A stretch of 64,000 nucleotides of DNA from RGIG9608 sp045602425 (GCA_045602425.1 JAZSBO010000014.1:124001-188000); one strand, 5' to 3'; positions 17,600 to 27,629 are shown, numbered from the stretch's first letter. Program-made: numbers and translations. Notes: generated from the letters alone by a model not told the origin.

Positions 17600-19540
17600 A
17601 TGATAAAAGTAACATTCCCTGACGGTTCTTTACGCGAATACGCAAAAGGAACTACCGCTTTCCAAATAGCAGAAAGCATCAGCCCACGTTTAGCAGCAGA
17701 TATTTTAGTTGCAAGTGTAAATAATGAAGTCTATGAACTAAATCGTCCAATTACTGTAGATTGCAATATTAAATTGCATAAATGGGATGACAACGAAGCA
17801 AAACACGCTTTTTGGCATACATCAGCACACTTAATGGCAGAAGCTCTTCAAGAACTCTATCCCAACATAAAATTCGGAATTGGTCCTGCTATCGAAAACG
17901 GGTTTTATTATGATGTCGATTTAGGAGAAGAAACAATAAAAGAAAACGACTTTGCTAAAATTGAAGCAAAAATGGCAGAATTAGTAGCAAAAGGCGAAAC
18001 CCTCGTACGCAATGAGATTTCTAAAAGCGATGCTTTAGCAATGTTCTCACAACATAATGAGATTTACAAAACCGAACTTATTGAAGAACTTGAAGACGGG
18101 ACTATTTCAACTTACACACAAGGAGCATTTACCGATCTCTGTCGAGGTCCACATCTTGTAACAACAGCACCTATCAAAGCTATAAAAATCTTAAGCGTAG
18201 CAGGTGCTTATTGGCGTGGAGATGAGAAACGTAAACAACTTACACGCCTATACGGAATCACATTCCCTAAGAAAAAAATGCTTGACGAGTATTTAATTGT
18301 TTTAGAAGAAGCCAAAAAACGTGATCATCGAAAAATCGGGAAAGAGATGGAACTCTTTATGTTTACTGAAATGGTAGGAAAAGGATTACCTATTTGGCTA
18401 CCAAAAGGGACTGCATTAAGACTTCGTTTAGAAGATTTCTTGAAGAAAATTCAAAAACGTTTTGGCTACCAACAAGTGATGACTCCTCACATTGGCAATA
18501 AACAACTGTACGTTACTTCTGGGCATTGGGATCATTATGGCAAAGACAGCTTTCAACCTATTACCACTCCAGAAGAAGGAGAAGTTTATTTATTAAAACC
18601 AATGAACTGTCCTCACCATTGTATGATTTACAAAAATGCTCCACGTTCATACAAAGATTTACCACTACGTTTAGCGGAATTTGGAACAGTCTATCGTTAC
18701 GAACAAAGTGGTGAACTTCATGGATTAACCCGTGTTCGTTCTTTCACGCAAGACGATGCTCACATTTTCTGTCGTCCAGACCAAGTAAAAGAAGAATTTA
18801 CAAAGGTTATGGATATTATCCAAATCATTTTTAAGGCATTGAATTTTGATAAAGTGGAAGCACAAATATCATTGCGCGACCCAAACAATCATGAAAAATA
18901 CGTTGGTAGCGATGATGTTTGGGAAAAAGCAGAAAATGCCATTGTTGAGGCTTGCCAAGAAAAAGGATTAGAGGCAAAAATCGAATATGGCGAAGCGGCA
19001 TTCTATGGACCAAAATTAGATTTTATGGTACGTGATGCTATTGGTCGCCGTTGGCAATTAGGAACGATTCAAGTAGATTACAATCTACCTGAACGTTTCC
19101 AATTGGAATATATGGGCACAGACAACCAAAAACATCAGCCAGTGATGATTCATAGAGCACCATTTGGATCAATGGAGCGTTTTGTTGCTGTACTGATTGA
19201 ACATACAGGCGGAAAATTCCCTTTGTGGCTAACCCCCGACCAAGTTGCCATACTTCCTATTTCTGAAAAATTCAACGACTACGCTTACGAATTACAAACT
19301 GTATTGGAAGAGCAAAACGTCAGAGCTATTGTTGATGATAGGAATGAAAAAATTGGACGAAAAATCCGTGATAACGAATTGAAACGCATTCCTTATATGT
19401 TGATTATCGGCGAAAAGGAAATGGAATCGAAAGTTGTTTCTGTTCGTAAGCAAGGCGAAGGAGATAAAGGTACAATGACAGTTTCAGAGTTCGCTTCATA
19501 CATCAATAATGAGGTTGAAAATCAAATGAATGCATACTAA
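17600..19540 (+). CDS. thrS: threonyl-tRNA synthetase
   Basis: A 646-residue class II aminoacyl-tRNA synthetase charging tRNA-Thr. It has the TGS domain (residues 1-60), the second editing domain with HTSAHLMAEAL near 74 and LCRGPHL near 180, the catalytic core with zinc ligands in NCPHHCMIYK and the class II motifs, and an anticodon-binding domain at the end. Full length and typical base composition for this region, in contrast to valS further on. ThrS is often autoregulated through its leader, but the leader here is short and shows no clear operator. Confidence 0.98.
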   Translation: MIKVTFPDGSLREYAKGTTAFQIAESISPRLAADILVASVNNEVYELNRPITVDCNIKLHKWDDNEAKHAFWHTSAHLMAEALQELYPNIKFGIGPAIENGFYYDVDLGEETIKENDFAKIEAKMAELVAKGETLVRNEISKSDALAMFSQHNEIYKTELIEELEDGTISTYTQGAFTDLCRGPHLVTTAPIKAIKILSVAGAYWRGDEKRKQLTRLYGITFPKKKMLDEYLIVLEEAKKRDHRKIGKEMELFMFTEMVGKGLPIWLPKGTALRLRLEDFLKKIQKRFGYQQVMTPHIGNKQLYVTSGHWDHYGKDSFQPITTPEEGEVYLLKPMNCPHHCMIYKNAPRSYKDLPLRLAEFGTVYRYEQSGELHGLTRVRSFTQDDAHIFCRPDQVKEEFTKVMDIIQIIFKALNFDKVEAQISLRDPNNHEKYVGSDDVWEKAENAIVEACQEKGLEAKIEYGEAAFYGPKLDFMVRDAIGRRWQLGTIQVDYNLPERFQLEYMGTDNQKHQPVMIHRAPFGSMERFVAVLIEHTGGKFPLWLTPDQVAILPISEKFNDYAYELQTVLEEQNVRAIVDDRNEKIGRKIRDNELKRIPYMLIIGEKEMESKVVSVRKQGEGDKGTMTVSEFASYINNEVENQMNAY

Positions 19541-19604
19541 TCGTTTAAACGACACAAATGAACAAAGATATGTAACTCCGTTTATTTGTATTTAAATATG
19601 CTAC

Positions 19605-20357
19605 ATGAAAAACAATAAAATTCTACGAACCGAACATCTGGTAAAAAAGTATGGGAAAAGAACCGTTGTAAACGATGTCTCCATTGAAGTTCATCAAGGA
19701 GAAATTGTTGGGCTTTTAGGACCAAACGGAGCTGGGAAAACGACAACTTTTTATATGACCACAGGTTTAGTTGTCCCCAATCGTGGAAAAATCTATCTCG
19801 ACAACACTGATATAACTAAATATCCTGTATATAAAAGAGCTCGTGCTGGCATCGGATATTTAGCACAAGAGGCTTCTGTTTTCCGTAAAATGAGTGTCGA
19901 AAATAATATTCGTGCAGTATTAGAAATGACAAATTTTTCGAAAGAATATCAAAAAGAGAAACTTGAAAGCCTTATCGAAGAATTTCATCTTGGACATGTA
20001 CGAAAAAATATCGGAGACAGGCTCTCTGGTGGAGAACGAAGACGTACAGAAATTGCTCGATGTTTAGCTATTGAACCTAGTTTTATAATGTTAGATGAAC
20101 CATTTGCAGGTGTTGACCCTATTGCAGTTCAAGATATACAAGATATTATTTGGAAGCTAAAAGACAAAAATATCGGAATCTTAATTACTGACCACAACGT
20201 AGATGAAACACTTTCTATTACGGATAGAGCTTATATGCTTTTCGATGGAAAAATCTTTTTCCAAGGTACTGCCGAGGAATTAGCCGAAAATCCAATTGTT
20301 AGAGAGAAATATTTAGGACGCGATTTTGAACTAAAAAGAAAAAGCAAAATCGATTAA
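19605..20357 (+). CDS. lptB: LptB, LPS export ABC ATPase
   Basis: A 250-residue ATPase of the LptB2FG complex that extracts lipopolysaccharide from the inner membrane and pushes it across the periplasm. Walker A GPNGAGKTTT is near residue 40, the signature LSGGERRRTEIARCLA near 140, Walker B FIMLDEPFAGVDP near 160 and the switch His in ITDHNV near 195. The stretch GIGYLAQEASVFRKMSVENN is typical of LptB over other ABC ATPases. It stands 64 bases after thrS. The LptF/G permeases are not in the window. Confidence 0.95.
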   Translation: MKNNKILRTEHLVKKYGKRTVVNDVSIEVHQGEIVGLLGPNGAGKTTTFYMTTGLVVPNRGKIYLDNTDITKYPVYKRARAGIGYLAQEASVFRKMSVENNIRAVLEMTNFSKEYQKEKLESLIEEFHLGHVRKNIGDRLSGGERRRTEIARCLAIEPSFIMLDEPFAGVDPIAVQDIQDIIWKLKDKNIGILITDHNVDETLSITDRAYMLFDGKIFFQGTAEELAENPIVREKYLGRDFELKRKSKID

Positions 20358-20386
20358 ATTCTTTTAAGATTTTTGACATAAAAATC

Positions 20387-20394
20387 TATATTTG
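20387..20394 (+). promoter_or_regulatory. -7 box for the DUF349 gene
   Basis: TATATTTG matches TAnnTTTG and lies 23 bases before ATG 20418. A TTTG at 20372-20375 is too close to be the usual -33 element. Confidence 0.45.
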
Positions 20395-20417
20395 CAAAAA
20401 TAAGACAATAAAAAATT

Positions 20418-22166
20418 ATGGAATCAACAGAAAACAAAACTATTATTGAAGGAAATGAATCGGTGGAATTAACGAAAATTCAAGAAGTAAGCAATATAAA
20501 AGAAAACAATATTGATTACTTTTCGATGGAACAAACCGATCTTATCAATCATCTAAAAAAACTTGTAGAGCAAGCAAAAAGTTCTGACGTAAAAAACGAA
20601 GTTGATACCATAAAAGTTGCCTTTTACAAAAAGCATAAAAGCATTGTTGATAAACAAAGAAAAGAATTTATAGAACAAGGTGGAGCTGAAGAAGATTTCG
20701 CACCACAAGCAAGCGACATTGATGAAATTTTCAAGGATTTGCTAAATGAATACAAAAAAATAAAAGCAGTACAAAAAGAAGCAGAAGACAAAATAATAGC
20801 CGAAAATCAAGAAAAAAAATTAGCAATAATAGAACAGCTTAACACTCTTATTGAAAGTAATGCCGACATTAGTGAAACACTTCCCGAATTCCGCAAATTA
20901 ACTCAAGAATGGAGAAATATAGGAAAAGTTACGCCAGAAGTGGCAAACGATATTTGGAAACGATATAATATCTTACAAGAGAAATTCTATGATTTAATAA
21001 AAATCAACAACGAACTTCGCGAATATGATTTCAAGAAAAATCTTGAACAAAAAACTGCACTTTGCAAAAAAGCAGAAGCTTTAGATAATGAAAAAAATAT
21101 CATTTCTGCATTCCAACAACTACAAATATTGCATGATGAGTGGAAAAACATTGGTCCCGTAGAAAAAGATTTGCGAGAAAGCATTTGGGATCGTTTTAAA
21201 GCTGCTTCTACTATTATCAACAAAAAACATCAACAGCATTTTGAAACAATCAAAGCCCAAGAAAAAGAAAATCTTAACAAAAAAATTGCATTGTGTGAAA
21301 AAATAGAAGCTATTGATTATTCTTCATTCACAACATTCAAGCATTGGGAAGATACAAATGAAGATATTGCAAAAATTCAAGAACAATGGAAAAACATTGG
21401 CTTTGCTCCACGAAAAGATAATGTAAAAATATACGAACGCTTTAGAAATGCTTGTAACAATTTTTACAAACAAAAAAGCCTATTCTTCAAAACTTTGAAA
21501 GAAGATTTTGCCAACAATCTAAAAAAGAAAGAGGCTTTGTGTGAGCAAGTTGAAAAGTTAAAAAACAATACCAATTGGAACGAAACAGCAATAAAAATAG
21601 CTGATTTACAAAAAGAATGGAAAACCATTGGACAAGTTCAGCGAAAATATTCCGAAGCTGTATGGAAACGTTTTTCTGAAGCATGCGACTACTTTTTCAA
21701 TCAACGTAATGACGCTGTCAAGTCGAAAAAAAACGAAGAACACTCCAACCTTATTGCAAAAAAAGAACTTATTGAGCGTATAAAAAACTGTATTTTGACA
21801 GGTAATGATAACGATGATTTAGCTATTATTCAATCTCTTGAAAAAGAATGGAATGAAATCGGACACATTCCATTTAAAATGAAAGACAAAGTAATAGGCG
21901 AATACAAAAATGCTATTAATGAATTGTATACAAAAATCAAAAAAGTAGATAAAAAGACCCGCAACATTCTCAATATGAACAAAAGCCAACTTTTACGACT
22001 TTATAATAATTTGCAAGGGGAAGTAAAAACGTATGAAAATAATATTGGATTCTTTGCAAATTCGAAAAAAGCTGACAAATTCATTGCCGAACTTCAAGGC
22101 AAAATAGATCGATTGAAAAATGAAATAGAAGAAATTGTAAAACGTATTGATGAACTGAACGATTAA
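20418..22166 (+). CDS. DUF349 repeat protein
   Basis: A 582-residue, highly charged helical protein made of about five DUF349 repeats. Each repeat carries a WKNIG or WRNIGKV-type signature followed by WKRF/WDRFK (near residues 165, 240, 315, 395 and 475). The tail (residues about 515-580) is a coiled coil. The family is broadly conserved in Bacteroidetes and has no settled function. There is no signal peptide, so it is expected in the cytoplasm. It has its own promoter box and a strong terminator. Confidence 0.9.
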   Translation: MESTENKTIIEGNESVELTKIQEVSNIKENNIDYFSMEQTDLINHLKKLVEQAKSSDVKNEVDTIKVAFYKKHKSIVDKQRKEFIEQGGAEEDFAPQASDIDEIFKDLLNEYKKIKAVQKEAEDKIIAENQEKKLAIIEQLNTLIESNADISETLPEFRKLTQEWRNIGKVTPEVANDIWKRYNILQEKFYDLIKINNELREYDFKKNLEQKTALCKKAEALDNEKNIISAFQQLQILHDEWKNIGPVEKDLRESIWDRFKAASTIINKKHQQHFETIKAQEKENLNKKIALCEKIEAIDYSSFTTFKHWEDTNEDIAKIQEQWKNIGFAPRKDNVKIYERFRNACNNFYKQKSLFFKTLKEDFANNLKKKEALCEQVEKLKNNTNWNETAIKIADLQKEWKTIGQVQRKYSEAVWKRFSEACDYFFNQRNDAVKSKKNEEHSNLIAKKELIERIKNCILTGNDNDDLAIIQSLEKEWNEIGHIPFKMKDKVIGEYKNAINELYTKIKKVDKKTRNILNMNKSQLLRLYNNLQGEVKTYENNIGFFANSKKADKFIAELQGKIDRLKNEIEEIVKRIDELND

Positions 22167-22190
22167 ACAACTCTTTACCTTATAATCTTT

Positions 22191-22222
22191 AAATGAGCAT
22201 ATTTTGATATGCTCATTTTTTA
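22191..22222 (+). terminator. terminator after the DUF349 gene
   Basis: Bases 22191-22202 pair with 22207-22218 over 12 bp (core ATGAGCATAT), four-base loop, followed by T-rich sequence. It may also serve the convergent SGNH gene. Confidence 0.88.
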
Positions 22223-22235
22223 TTATATTATTCGA

Positions 22236-23165
22236 TTATCTATTGCCTAAAACTTGTTTTAAGAAAAAAGAAGTATAAACTTTCGCACCTTCGTCATTCA
22301 AATGAGTCAAGTCGTTAAAGTATTCCGCATGTTCAAGAAAAAGAGGGAGTTGTGTATTATCTATGAACATTCCCCCATACTCTTCACAAAGTTGTTGCAT
22401 TTTTTCTTTCGAATAGTTTCTTCCTCTTTTAAACGTGTATTTAGGAGAATCCACCACAACAACTTTCACCCCTTTTTCTTTTGCTCGAACAAGTATCGAA
22501 CAAAAACGTTCCACTTTTGTTTCACTAAGTTGCTGATATCGCACACTCCTTTCTTCCAACAATAACGGAGTTTTAGGTGTTTTTGGCTTTAAGGGAAAAT
22601 ACCCTTTTATGGTTTCATCAATAAAATTATCTCGACCAAAATAACGAGATATTATCCGATGAACAATAGAATTGTATTGATATAAACTACTTGTTAAACG
22701 TATAGATTCCGTCCAAGGCAATTCTTCTGTTATGGTTTGCTTTACCCATTTATTGCTATCATAATACGGATACAAGTTCTCTAAAGGATCTTTATCTTCT
22801 TTAAAAAGATAATCAATTCCATTTTCCCAGATGATGAGTTTTGGAGTATAACGATCAAGAATGGAATTCACCACACAGCAATTGTAACTAAAAAAACAAC
22901 CATCGCGACCTACATTATACGTACGCATACAAAAGCAATCTTCCACCATCTGTGTAACATAATGATGAGCTGCTCTTGACGAACCTACAATCACTATAGG
23001 AGCATCAACTTCATTCAACGAAAAATATGTTTTTCCGGTATCCCCTTGATTACTAATTTGCGGAAGCATCCAATGCATAACTATCCCCACAACAAAATCA
23101 ATAACGATAACCAGTGCAAGAACAACGAAAATAGCAACACCCAATTTTTTTAATCCTTTTTTCAT
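22236..23165 (-). CDS. SGNH-hydrolase-like membrane-anchored protein, MBOAT partner
   Basis: A 309-residue protein with one N-terminal membrane helix (residues about 8-33) and an outward-facing domain. It shows degenerate SGNH blocks: GSSRAAHHY near residue 56 (likely nucleophile Ser), NVGRDG near 85, and DLTHLNDEGAKVY near 288 with the Asp-His pair. It lies 6 bases after the MBOAT gene. Such pairs (AlgI with AlgJ/X, DltB with DltD) move acyl groups across the membrane onto a glycan or teichoic-type acceptor. O-acetylation of a surface polysaccharide is the likely job, but the acceptor is unknown. Confidence 0.8.
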   Translation of the reverse strand: MKKGLKKLGVAIFVVLALVIVIDFVVGIVMHWMLPQISNQGDTGKTYFSLNEVDAPIVIVGSSRAAHHYVTQMVEDCFCMRTYNVGRDGCFFSYNCCVVNSILDRYTPKLIIWENGIDYLFKEDKDPLENLYPYYDSNKWVKQTITEELPWTESIRLTSSLYQYNSIVHRIISRYFGRDNFIDETIKGYFPLKPKTPKTPLLLEERSVRYQQLSETKVERFCSILVRAKEKGVKVVVVDSPKYTFKRGRNYSKEKMQQLCEEYGGMFIDNTQLPLFLEHAEYFNDLTHLNDEGAKVYTSFFLKQVLGNR

Positions 23166-23171
23166 AGTTCA

Positions 23172-24590
23172 TCAAAATTGAAAATAAATAAAAGATCCTC
23201 CATTGAGTACTCCAAAAGCAAGAATATAACAAATCAGCAAAACGACCGTAATATACCTCACAATTCTATACTTTGAACTCAACAAATGAACATCAATATT
23301 CTTTTCTTTCACAAAGTCATAAATAAAAACAATCATCATCGCAAAAAAAGACAACAATAGTGTATTGCTATCAAAAAACGGCATACCATGTTCCATAAAT
23401 ATCTTTCGGAATACAATCGTTACTTGCTCTATATCATTGACACGAAAAAAAATCCAAGCAAAATTGACAATTGTAAACGTAAGCATAAACCGTAATACAT
23501 TTGCAAAAGAAAGTTTGTCGGAAAGATTCTTTATTTTTTCACCATATATCAATCGTTCTGTCACCATACAAACTCCATGAATAACACCCCAAATAAGAAA
23601 CGTATATGCTGCTCCATGCCACAATCCACTGACGACAAAAACAATCATCGTATTTAATATCCAGCGAGCTTTGCTACAACGATTGCCTCCCAACGAAAAA
23701 TAGATATAGTCTCTAAACCATGTAGTAAGTGAAATATGCCAACGCCTCCAAAAATCGGTTATTGTTTTGGCAAAATACGGACGAATAAAATTTATCTGCA
23801 AATCTATGCCCAAAAGTTTTCCTGAACCAATAGCCATTAACGAATATCCAGCAAAATCAGCATAAATTTGGATAGAATAAAGTATTGAGGTAAAAAACAA
23901 AGTAGTACCATTATGTTGAGCAATATTAGCATATATGGTATCTACATAAATACCCAAACGATCAGCCAAACACAGCTTCATTACCCCCCCCAATAATATT
24001 GATTTACAAGCATTTACAATATTATTATAATTAAAATAACGAGGGAAGAAAAATTGTGGTAATTGTTTTTGAGCTCGACTAATAGGTCCACTAAGAATGC
24101 TTGGAAAAAACATTACATAAGCAAAATAGGCTAACACATCATGCGTAGGTTGTATTTTTCGCCAATACACATCAATACTATAACTTAATGCAGAAAATGT
24201 ATAAAAACTAATACCTATAGGCAATAAAATGTGTAAAGTCGAAGTACTTACATATACTCCTAAAAGAGAAAAAATATCTATAAACGATTGCAGAAAAAAA
24301 TTAAAATATTTAAAGAAAAATAATATCCCAACATTTAAAACAATAGTAGCCACCAATAATAGTTTTCTCTTTTGATTGTTTAAATTTTCCAACAACAATC
24401 CCGAAAGAAAGGTAGATAACGCTGTTAAAAACAATAGCCCTATAAACTGCCAATCACACCAACCATAAAACAAAATACTAGCTAATACAATTAAACCATT
24501 CTGTAGCATTTTACTTTTACTACATATTGTCCAATAAAGTATGAATACTATGGGGAAAAATATAAGATATTCTATAGATTGAAAAGTCAT
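23172..24590 (-). CDS. MBOAT family O-acyltransferase (AlgI/DltB-like)
   Basis: A 472-residue membrane protein with about ten or eleven helices. The MBOAT core is clear: RRWHISLTTWFRDYIYFSLG near residues 282-301, then GLWHGAAYTFLIWG near 325, with the invariant His in LWHG. The N-terminal QSIEYLIFFPIVFILYW is typical of the AlgI group. The enzyme is expected to pass acyl groups, usually acetyl, across the inner membrane to the SGNH partner encoded next. It is transcribed away from valS. Confidence 0.93.
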   Translation of the reverse strand: MTFQSIEYLIFFPIVFILYWTICSKSKMLQNGLIVLASILFYGWCDWQFIGLLFLTALSTFLSGLLLENLNNQKRKLLLVATIVLNVGILFFFKYFNFFLQSFIDIFSLLGVYVSTSTLHILLPIGISFYTFSALSYSIDVYWRKIQPTHDVLAYFAYVMFFPSILSGPISRAQKQLPQFFFPRYFNYNNIVNACKSILLGGVMKLCLADRLGIYVDTIYANIAQHNGTTLFFTSILYSIQIYADFAGYSLMAIGSGKLLGIDLQINFIRPYFAKTITDFWRRWHISLTTWFRDYIYFSLGGNRCSKARWILNTMIVFVVSGLWHGAAYTFLIWGVIHGVCMVTERLIYGEKIKNLSDKLSFANVLRFMLTFTIVNFAWIFFRVNDIEQVTIVFRKIFMEHGMPFFDSNTLLLSFFAMMIVFIYDFVKEKNIDVHLLSSKYRIVRYITVVLLICYILAFGVLNGGSFIYFQF

Positions 24591-25010
24591 AACTCAAACA
24601 CATTATTTTGTCGTAAAAATAAATAATATTTTCTTAACATATTTATAACTTTTACAATCAATTCAAATTCCACTTTTTTTAATTTTTAAGAACTATAAAT
24701 GATTAAAATGCTTTAAAAGTTTTTTGTGGAATATGACGGGCATGGGCGGTAAATGTAGTGAATGGTCTTATTTTTATGCATTTTTGGAAGGTAGAGTATT
24801 ATTGCTACCGAAGTATTGATGTTATTATAACAAAAAGCGACATTCGAACATAAAGCAATAATGCCAACTTTTCGTACTATCCGACGACTCATAAAACACG
24901 ATTTACGATTGCGAGTTTTTTGGTATAATTTACAACTAAGGTCTTAATTTGTTTTTCTGCAATATTATAAATTTTCGCTACCTTTGCATTTAATTTTAGC
25001 ATATAAAAAA
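24591..25010. other. 420-base intergenic region between MBOAT and valS
   Basis: No confident gene. It contains the valS promoter at its right end and AT-rich sequence at its left. Its middle (24713-24892, minus strand) is open for 59 codons, starting MSRRIVRKVG and ending in RPCPSYSTKNF, with more G and C than its surroundings. That segment may be a small protein or part of a dispersed noncoding repeat. I favour the repeat because the peptide has no domain and no spacing logic with its neighbours. Confidence 0.4.
24979..24986 (+). promoter_or_regulatory. -7 box for valS
   Basis: TACCTTTG is a consensus -7 box 24 bases before ATG 25011. The nearest TTTG (24948-24951) is 27 bases upstream, longer than usual. 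Confidence 0.55.
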
Positions 25011-27629
25011 ATGGAATTAGCAAGTAAATACAATCCACAAGACGTAGAACAAAAATGGTATCAATATTGGCTCGACCATGCTCTCTTCTCAAGCAAACCT
25101 GATGGTCGCAAACCATACACTATAGTTATCCCACCACCTAATGTGACAGGTGTGCTTCACATGGGCCACATGCTCAACAATACCATCCAAGATATTCTCG
25201 TGCGCCGCGCTCGTATGATGGGCTTCAACGCATGCTGGGTGCCTGGTACCGACCACGCTTCTATTGCTACTGAGGCTAAGGTGGTTAACCGTCTCGCTGC
25301 TCAAGGCATCAAGAAAACCGACCTCTCTCGCAACGAATTCCTTAAACATGCGTGGGATTGGACTCACGAACATGGCGGCATCATCCTTCAACAATTACGC
25401 AAACTTGGTGCCTCTTGCGATTGGGACCGTACTTCGTTCACAATGGACGAAAAACGCTCCAAGTCGGTAATCAAAGTATTCTGCGACCTCTACAACAAAG
25501 GCCTCATCTATCGTGGCGTACGTATGGTCAACTGGGACCCTAAAGCCCTCACTGCCCTATCCGACGAAGAGGTTATCTTCAAAGAACAACAAAGCAAACT
25601 CTACTACCTCCGCTATAAAGTTGTAGGCGAAGATACATACGCTATCGTGGCTACCACTCGTCCTGAAACCATCATGGGCGACACTGCTATGTGTATCAAT
25701 CCTAACGACCCTAAAAACGCTCACCTCAAAGGCAAACGCGTTATTGTTCCTATCGTAGGTCGCGAAATTCCAGTTATCGAGGACGAATACGTTGACGTTG
25801 AATTCGGTACTGGTTGTCTTAAAGTTACTCCTGCTCACGATGTTAATGACTACATGCTTGGCGAAAAACACAACCTCCAAAGCATCGATATTTTCAACGA
25901 CAATGGTACTCTCAGCGAGGCGGCTGGTATGTACGTAGGTATGGATCGTTTCGATGTACGCAAACAAATCGTCATTGACCTCGAAGCTGCTGGTCTCCTC
26001 GAAAAAGTTGAGGACTATACCAACAAAGTGGGCTGCTCTGAGCGTACTAATGTGCCTATCGAACCAAAACTCTCTATGCAATGGTTCATCAAAATGGAGC
26101 ACTTTGCCGAAATCGCTCTTGCTCCTGTTATGAACAACGACATCAAGTTCTACCCTGCTAAATATAAAAACACTTATCGCCACTGGCTCGAAAATATCAA
26201 GGACTGGTGTATCAGCCGCCAACTCTGGTGGGGTCACCGCATCCCTGCTTACTACCTCCCTGAAGGTGGCTATGTAGTTGCCGAAACCGCTGAAGCTGCT
26301 CTCGAAGCTGCAAAAGCTAAGACTGGTAATAATGCACTCACTATCAACGACCTCCGTCAAGACGAAGACTGTCTCGACACTTGGTTCTCTTCTTGGTTGT
26401 GGCCTATATCGTTGTTCGATGGCATCAACAATCCTAACAACGACGAAATCAATTACTACTACCCAACAGCCGACCTCGTAACTGGTCCCGACATCATCTT
26501 CTTCTGGGTGACTCGTATGATTATGGCGGGCTACGAATACAAAGGCGACATGCCTTTCCGCAACGTATATTTTACAGGTATCGTGCGCGATAAGATTGGT
26601 CGCAAAATGTCAAAATCACTCGGCAACTCTCCTGACCCACTCGAACTCATCGAAAAGTTCGGCGCAGACGGTGTGCGTATGGGTATGATGCTTGCAGCAC
26701 CTGCAGGCAACGACATCCTTTTCGACGAAGCATTGTGCGAACAAGGCCGTAACTTTAATAATAAAATATGGAATGCCCTCCGCCTCATCAAAGGCTGGGA
26801 AGTGGCAGATATCGAGCAACCAGAGAGCTCACGTCTTGCAATTGAATGGTTCGATAGCAAACTCTCTCAAACTATCAACGACATCAACGACGACTTCACT
26901 AAATATCGTCTCAGCGAAGCATTGATGACCGTTTACAAACTCTTCTGGGATGAGTTCTCTTCTTGGTATCTTGAAATGGTAAAACCTGCATACCAAAAAC
27001 CAATCGACCGCGCTACTTATAACGCAACAATCTCATTCTTCGAAAAACTTACGCTTCTTCTTCACCCATTCATGCCATTCATCACCGAAGAGATTTGGCA
27101 AGTGCTCGATGAGCGCAAAAATGGCGAGAGCGTAATGATTGCTGCAATGCCAGAAGCTAAAGAAATCAATACCGCTCTACTCTCTGATTTCGAATTCGTT
27201 AAAGAAGTTATCGCTGGTGTACGTACAGTTCGTCTCGACAAAAACATTTCGAACAAAGAGGCGCTCTCGCTCGTCGTTACAGGCGAAGGCCACAACGATG
27301 CCTACAACCCAGTCATCATTAAAATGTGTAACCTCGAGTCTGTTGCTCATGGCGAAAAAGATGCTACTGCCGCTACTTATATGGTAGGTGTAACCGAATA
27401 CGCCGTACCACTCGGCAACAACATCAACGTTGAGGAAGAGATTAAAAAAATGGAGGCAGAAATCGAATATCTCAAAGGTTTCTTAAATTCAGTAATGAAA
27501 AAGCTCGGCAACGAAAAATTCGTAGCCAACGCCAAACCTGAAATCGTTGAAAACGAACGCAAAAAACAAGCCGATGCCGAAAGTAAAATAAAAATATTGC
27601 AAGAAAACATAGCTAATTTATCAAAATAA
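25011..27629 (+). CDS. valS: valyl-tRNA synthetase with atypical base composition
   Basis: An 872-residue class I synthetase charging tRNA-Val. The start is ATG 25011 (MELASKYNPQ), just after the promoter. The HIGH-type motif is PPNVTGVLHMGHM near residue 42, and KMSKSLGN is near 535. The editing domain contains TTRPETIMGDTAM near 215, and the C-terminus is the usual coiled-coil arm. From about 25080 to 27570 it uses C-ending codons (CTC, ATC, AAC, GAC) and is much richer in G and C than any neighbour, for example 39 of 60 bases from 25201. The two ends return to local composition. Transfer or allele replacement is likely. Confidence 0.97.
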   Translation: MELASKYNPQDVEQKWYQYWLDHALFSSKPDGRKPYTIVIPPPNVTGVLHMGHMLNNTIQDILVRRARMMGFNACWVPGTDHASIATEAKVVNRLAAQGIKKTDLSRNEFLKHAWDWTHEHGGIILQQLRKLGASCDWDRTSFTMDEKRSKSVIKVFCDLYNKGLIYRGVRMVNWDPKALTALSDEEVIFKEQQSKLYYLRYKVVGEDTYAIVATTRPETIMGDTAMCINPNDPKNAHLKGKRVIVPIVGREIPVIEDEYVDVEFGTGCLKVTPAHDVNDYMLGEKHNLQSIDIFNDNGTLSEAAGMYVGMDRFDVRKQIVIDLEAAGLLEKVEDYTNKVGCSERTNVPIEPKLSMQWFIKMEHFAEIALAPVMNNDIKFYPAKYKNTYRHWLENIKDWCISRQLWWGHRIPAYYLPEGGYVVAETAEAALEAAKAKTGNNALTINDLRQDEDCLDTWFSSWLWPISLFDGINNPNNDEINYYYPTADLVTGPDIIFFWVTRMIMAGYEYKGDMPFRNVYFTGIVRDKIGRKMSKSLGNSPDPLELIEKFGADGVRMGMMLAAPAGNDILFDEALCEQGRNFNNKIWNALRLIKGWEVADIEQPESSRLAIEWFDSKLSQTINDINDDFTKYRLSEALMTVYKLFWDEFSSWYLEMVKPAYQKPIDRATYNATISFFEKLTLLLHPFMPFITEEIWQVLDERKNGESVMIAAMPEAKEINTALLSDFEFVKEVIAGVRTVRLDKNISNKEALSLVVTGEGHNDAYNPVIIKMCNLESVAHGEKDATAATYMVGVTEYAVPLGNNINVEEEIKKMEAEIEYLKGFLNSVMKKLGNEKFVANAKPEIVENERKKQADAESKIKILQENIANLSK

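Noticed and set aside
25089..26360. Long antisense open frames within valS (up to 267 codons)
   Set aside because: They arise from the GC-rich, C-ending codons of valS. Their translations have no domain and no promoter or spacing support.
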